A DNA stretch of 7,981 nt from Planctomycetota bacterium (lineage in GTDB: Bacteria; Planctomycetota; MHYJ01; JACPRB01), in NCBI GenBank assembly GCA_016200125.1, contig JACQFK010000284.1, forward strand, positions 1-7,981, in the 5' to 3' direction. The position numbers were made by a program, and so were the translations under genes. Positions 5,461 through 7,981 of this stretch are shown piece by piece (position 1 is the first letter of the stretch; each line of letters begins with the position of its first letter). The notes under the pieces were generated by a model. The model was not told the DNA's origin and ran no database searches. It saw only the letters and a program-made list of their open reading frames with translations.

Positions 5461-6544
5461 CTAGGGGACGATCAGGTAGAGCTCGCCCGACGGAAGCCCT
5501 TCCCCCGCGCCGTTCACCGCAGTCACGATGAAGTAGTAGGGTCCGGGCGCCAGTCCCGCGTGGAAGAAGGGGCTGGCGACCGTCGTGTGGGCCATGCCGC
5601 CGGCCAGCGAGCCGTAGTTCGCGGGGGTCACGCCGGTCACGCCCGCCATGTACACGTTGTAGGTCGCCGCCCCGGGCACGCCGTTCCACGTGAGGGTGAC
5701 CGTCATGGAGCCCGGCGTTCCCGCGAGGCCCGCCGGCACGGCGGGAGCCGAGGCCGCGGAAATCGGGGTGATGAAGGCGGATTCCGCGGCCGCCGCGATC
5801 GTCGAGGCGTTCTGCCCGCCCCCGAGGAAGGCCGTCATGCCCGTCGCCAGCCAGGACGTCGAGGCGGTCGTCGATAGGTTGCCGCCGCCCAGCACGACCG
5901 GGGCGCCGACGTTCAGGCCGTTGAACGATCCGTCCGTCTGGAAATCGGTTCCGATGGCGTTGATCAGCGGCATGACCGCCACCGCCGCCGTCCCCGCCTC
6001 CTGGGAGAGACCGGCCAGGACCAGCCCGTAATGGGTGGCTTCCGTCCCCGCCGTCTGCGCGCCCGCCGTCAGATCGTTCGGGGCGACGCCCGTGAGGTTC
6101 GTGAGGCCGAACTGGGCCGCCACGAAGGAATTGACCCGGGTGACCAGGGTGGACAAGGGGAACACCGAACCGGACGCCGGAAGGGACGTAGGCGAGAAGC
6201 ACGTCGGCGACCCCGAAGGCGATCGTGGCGCCGCTCGCTTCATCCTTGTACTGGGCCCCGCCGCCGCCCGACACCTTCACGCCGATCGCGCCCGCCTGGG
6301 GCGTGATCGTGATCGAATAGTTGCCGGCCACGTCGGTAACGCCCGAGCCGAGGAGCGTCCCGAGCGCTCCGGTCGCTGTGAGCGCGTAGACCTGGACCAC
6401 GGCCGCCTGGAGGGGACCGTTCACCGCCTTTCCCGAGACCGTGGTGCTGGTGGCCGCCGCGGCGGACCCGCCGCCGCCGCAGGCCGGAATGAGGGCCGCG
6501 CCTGTGAGAACGGCCAGGAGCCGGAGCGCCGATGTCATCCGCAT
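5461..6544 (-). pseudogene. Frameshifted lipoprotein gene with a C-terminal FN3-like domain
   Basis: From ATG 6544 the frame encodes a lipoprotein signal (TSALRLLAVLTGAALIPAC, then GGGGS; lipobox IPAC), then a carboxypeptidase-regulatory-like beta domain (VSGKAVNGPLQAAVVQVYAL ... GVTDVAGNYSITI) and the DEASGATIAFGVADVLLAYVPS segment typical of such surface lipoproteins. The expected continuation (GSVFPLSTLVTRVNSFVAAQFG) is in the next frame. That frame runs through an Ala/Gly/Thr-rich middle region to an FN3-like domain (VPAGLAGTPGSMTVTLTWNG ... YYFIVTAVNGAGEGLPSG) and stops at 5461. The span of 1084 bases is one more than a multiple of three, so one extra base (or two lost) lies at about 6165-6192. 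Unshifted, the first frame runs on to 5300, antisense inside mgtE. The cause may be mutation, assembly error or, less likely, programmed shifting. It lies 32 bases after the DUF4388 gene, and its role is probably cell-surface. Confidence 0.8.
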
Positions 6545-6549
6545 GATTC

Positions 6550-6554
6550 CCTCC
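6550..6554 (-). promoter_or_regulatory. Shine-Dalgarno site of the lipoprotein gene
   Basis: The minus strand reads AGGGAGGG with the GGAGG core at 6550-6554, five bases before ATG 6544. It supports this start and the lipoprotein signal that follows, in contrast to the leaderless starts elsewhere in the window. Confidence 0.75.
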
Positions 6555-6576
6555 CTTGTCCCGGGGCGACCGGACC

Positions 6577-7416
6577 TCAGGAAACCGCCGGGGCCAGCAG
6601 GACCGTGTCGCCCGCGCGGTCCCGCGCCTTCGCGTAGCCCAGCGTGAGCAGCTTGTGGACCGCGCGCAGGGTCGCGAACTTGGGGTAGATCGAGGCCTGC
6701 AGGATCGCCTTCAGCGTCCGGCGGCCGTTGATGAGCGGCAGGATCGCGTCCACCCGGACCAGGTCCTCCCCCAGCTCGTCCGCGTGGATCTCCCGCGGGA
6801 GCTTCTGGACCTTCGTCTTCTCGTCCGGGAGCGTGCCGCGGATCTGCAGCAGCTCGTCGGAGCGGCGCGCGGCCTCGAGCAGGAGCGCGGTGACGTCCGC
6901 GCGGATCGGGAGTCCGGCGAGGGGGCTGGCCAGCTGGACCAGCGAGGGGCGGATCTCCTCGAAGCTGAAGAGCGCCTGGTCCCAGACGAAAAGGTCCAGG
7001 ATCTCCTCCTCCACCTGGTGCCGGAGGGCCTCGTGGATCTTCTCCGTCGACAGCTGCTCGTTGGCGAAGACGACGTGGCCGAGGGTCCACCCGAGCAGCT
7101 TCTCCTTGCCCAGGAGGTTCTTCAGCCGCTCCGGCGTGATCAGCGTCCGGCCCGACAGCTTCGTCGCGATCTTGCTGAGCCGGCGGACGCGGGGCACGCT
7201 CGAGGACAGCAGGCGGATCCCCTCGTGCCCGAAGTGGATCGACTGCTTCTCGCCCCCTCTGGCGACCGTGAGAATCCCCTCGGTCTTGTTCATGGACAGG
7301 AGCTGCAGGAGGTTGCCGAGGCCCACGAGGTCGACGTGGCCCTTCAGGTCGCGCCCGCGGGCGGAGGACCGGCGGACCCGGGGCGAGGGACTCCTTCTGC
7401 GGCGTGTCATAGGCAT
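6577..7416 (-). CDS. DUF4388 (PATAN-type) domain protein
   Basis: From ATG 7416 (or 7410, two codons later) this encodes 279 residues. A basic, Arg/Ser-rich N-terminus (1-22) precedes a DUF4388 domain: DLKGHVDLVGLGNLLQLLSM then GILTVARGGEKQSIHFGHEGIRLLSS, about 23-80. It continues through a helical region to ILDLFVWDQALFSFEE, the usual closing strand of this module. The C-terminal part (INGRRTLKAILQASIYPKFATLRAVHKLLTLGYAKAR) resembles the winged-helix-like segment that often follows DUF4388. Such proteins occur in signalling and gliding or social-motility contexts, but their biochemical role is unknown. There is no membrane segment, so it should be cytoplasmic. The lipoprotein gene follows 32 bases downstream, probably in the same transcript. 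No Shine-Dalgarno site is evident; TTGATC (7446-7451) lies 17 bases before a poor -10 (7423-7428), so the promoter is uncertain. An open frame extends upstream to 7551 but crosses the terminator hairpin and is not conserved-looking. Confidence 0.85.
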   Translation of the reverse strand: MPMTRRRRSPSPRVRRSSARGRDLKGHVDLVGLGNLLQLLSMNKTEGILTVARGGEKQSIHFGHEGIRLLSSSVPRVRRLSKIATKLSGRTLITPERLKNLLGKEKLLGWTLGHVVFANEQLSTEKIHEALRHQVEEEILDLFVWDQALFSFEEIRPSLVQLASPLAGLPIRADVTALLLEAARRSDELLQIRGTLPDEKTKVQKLPREIHADELGEDLVRVDAILPLINGRRTLKAILQASIYPKFATLRAVHKLLTLGYAKARDRAGDTVLLAPAVS

Positions 7417-7470
7417 CCCAGCAACTAAGCAGAATGGCGACGGAAGATCAACAAAATGGATCGGCCGGGA

Positions 7471-7511
7471 GAAGGAAAAGCCCCGGCGCTTCCGATCAGC
7501 CGCCGGGGCTT
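7471..7511 (-). terminator. Rho-independent terminator of the right-edge gene
   Basis: The arms 7478-7488 (AAGCCCCGGCG) and 7501-7511 (CGCCGGGGCTT) form a perfect 11-base stem with a 12-base loop. On the minus strand the stem runs into CTTTTCCTTCTC, a pyrimidine tract with T runs, 58 bases past the stop at 7570. The plus-strand flank has no T run, so it acts on minus-strand transcripts. It isolates the DUF4388 gene from the upstream gene. Confidence 0.8.
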
Positions 7512-7569
7512 CAGTGCTCTCTTCGTCTCGATTTCCGCACGCGGAACGCACCCGCCGACGGCGGAGAAG

Positions 7570-7981
7570 CTACTTCAGGCGCGACTTGATCGATTCCGTA
7601 TGCCGGGCGGCGATTTCGAGGACCCGGCTGATCATCGAGAGGTTGTCGTCGATCGACGCGGAGTCCGACGCCTTCTCCTTCGTCAAAAGGTAAACCTCCC
7701 GCGACTTGGTCAGCAGCGCCGTCGCCGTCTCCAGATTCAAGAAGAGCGGCTTGAGCGTCTCCGGCGATTCGGGCTCATTCTTCATCGCCTCGATCACGTC
7801 CCGAAGCATCGTCCAACCCTCGCCCTTCAACCTCTCCGCTTCGGACAACAGGAGCTTCGCGATGTACTCCTCGGCCACGGCCGGCTTCTTTATCGCGGGC
7901 CGCGCCGCCGGATCGGCAGCCCATTCAATCGCCTCGGCGGTTTCGGCTCCCGTCTTCACGCGGACGGCGAACCCGGGGACG
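7570..7981 (-). CDS. Unrecognised small helical protein, probably incomplete at the right edge
   Basis: I do not recognise this protein. The frame is open from the window edge to the TAG at 7570-7572. A GTG at 7957-7959 would give 129 residues, but it has no ribosome site and the frame continues upstream (VPGFAVRVKTGAE), so the true start may lie outside. An Ala/Pro-rich stretch (AADPAARPAIKKPAVAEE) is followed by charged, Leu-rich helices: AEEYIAKLLLSEAERLKGEG, then a segment with LFLNLETATALLTKSREVYL, then NLSMISRVLEIAARHTESIK to the end. This pattern suggests a helical bundle or coiled coil; no signal peptide, membrane segment or catalytic motif is seen. It ends in its own terminator, so it is transcriptionally separate from the DUF4388 gene. 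Confidence 0.6.
   Translation of the reverse strand, partial: VPGFAVRVKTGAETAEAIEWAADPAARPAIKKPAVAEEYIAKLLLSEAERLKGEGWTMLRDVIEAMKNEPESPETLKPLFLNLETATALLTKSREVYLLTKEKASDSASIDDNLSMISRVLEIAARHTESIKSRLK

Noticed and set aside
4126..5877. Long plus-strand open frame of 583 codons
   Set aside because: It is an Arg/Gly/Asp-rich shifted reading of the second mgtE gene, continuing antisense through the FN3 region; it has no domain features.
5300..7090. Minus-strand open frame of 596 codons
   Set aside because: Only its middle part (from 6544 to about 6180) is real, as the N-terminal part of the lipoprotein; the rest is an out-of-frame reading of DUF4388 and FN3 sequence.

Overview
The window is a GC-rich, densely packed bacterial chromosomal segment. 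It holds eight protein genes or gene fragments and no RNA genes, CRISPR array or transposon that I can see. The gene content is a DUF692 enzyme, MgtE transporters, a DUF4388 protein, a degenerate receiver and a lipoprotein whose mature end is CGGGGS. Together with the lack of a Shine-Dalgarno site at several starts, this suggests an uncultured environmental lineage such as Acidobacteriota, a deltaproteobacterium-like phylum or a neighbour. The taxonomic guess is weak.

Layout. (1) Positions 1-2629, minus strand: a tightly packed, probably co-transcribed set, read right to left. It comprises a degenerate response-regulator receiver protein, a nucleotidyltransferase-fold protein with an altered DxD motif, a zinc-ribbon membrane protein ending in a Gly/Ser/Cys-rich tail, and a DUF692 (MNIO) iron-oxidase gene cut by the left edge. 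The last three overlap one another by 19 and 16 bases. (2) Positions 2630-2727: a compact divergent promoter region. Both flanking genes appear to start at, or very near, the transcription start, giving leaderless mRNAs. (3) Positions 2728-5452, plus strand: two complete tandem mgtE-family magnesium transporter genes separated by one base. (4) Positions 5461-7416, minus strand: a lipoprotein with an FN3-like C-terminus, carrying a one-base frameshift, preceded by a DUF4388 gene. (5) Positions 7417-7569: an intergenic stretch with a strong rho-independent terminator serving an unrecognised small helical protein (7570 to the right edge, possibly incomplete at its 5' end).

The most interesting unit is the Cys-tail membrane protein overlapping the DUF692 gene. 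Known MNIO enzymes (MbnB, TglH, bufferin synthases) modify peptides, in most characterised cases at cysteines. Here the likely substrate is a tail with eight cysteines on the end of a predicted four-helix membrane protein instead of a small free precursor. The embedded overlap, in which Gly codons of the tail double as the ribosome-binding site of the enzyme, argues that the two are made together. I infer a membrane-anchored modified-peptide system, perhaps for metal binding. Its chemistry cannot be told from the sequence.
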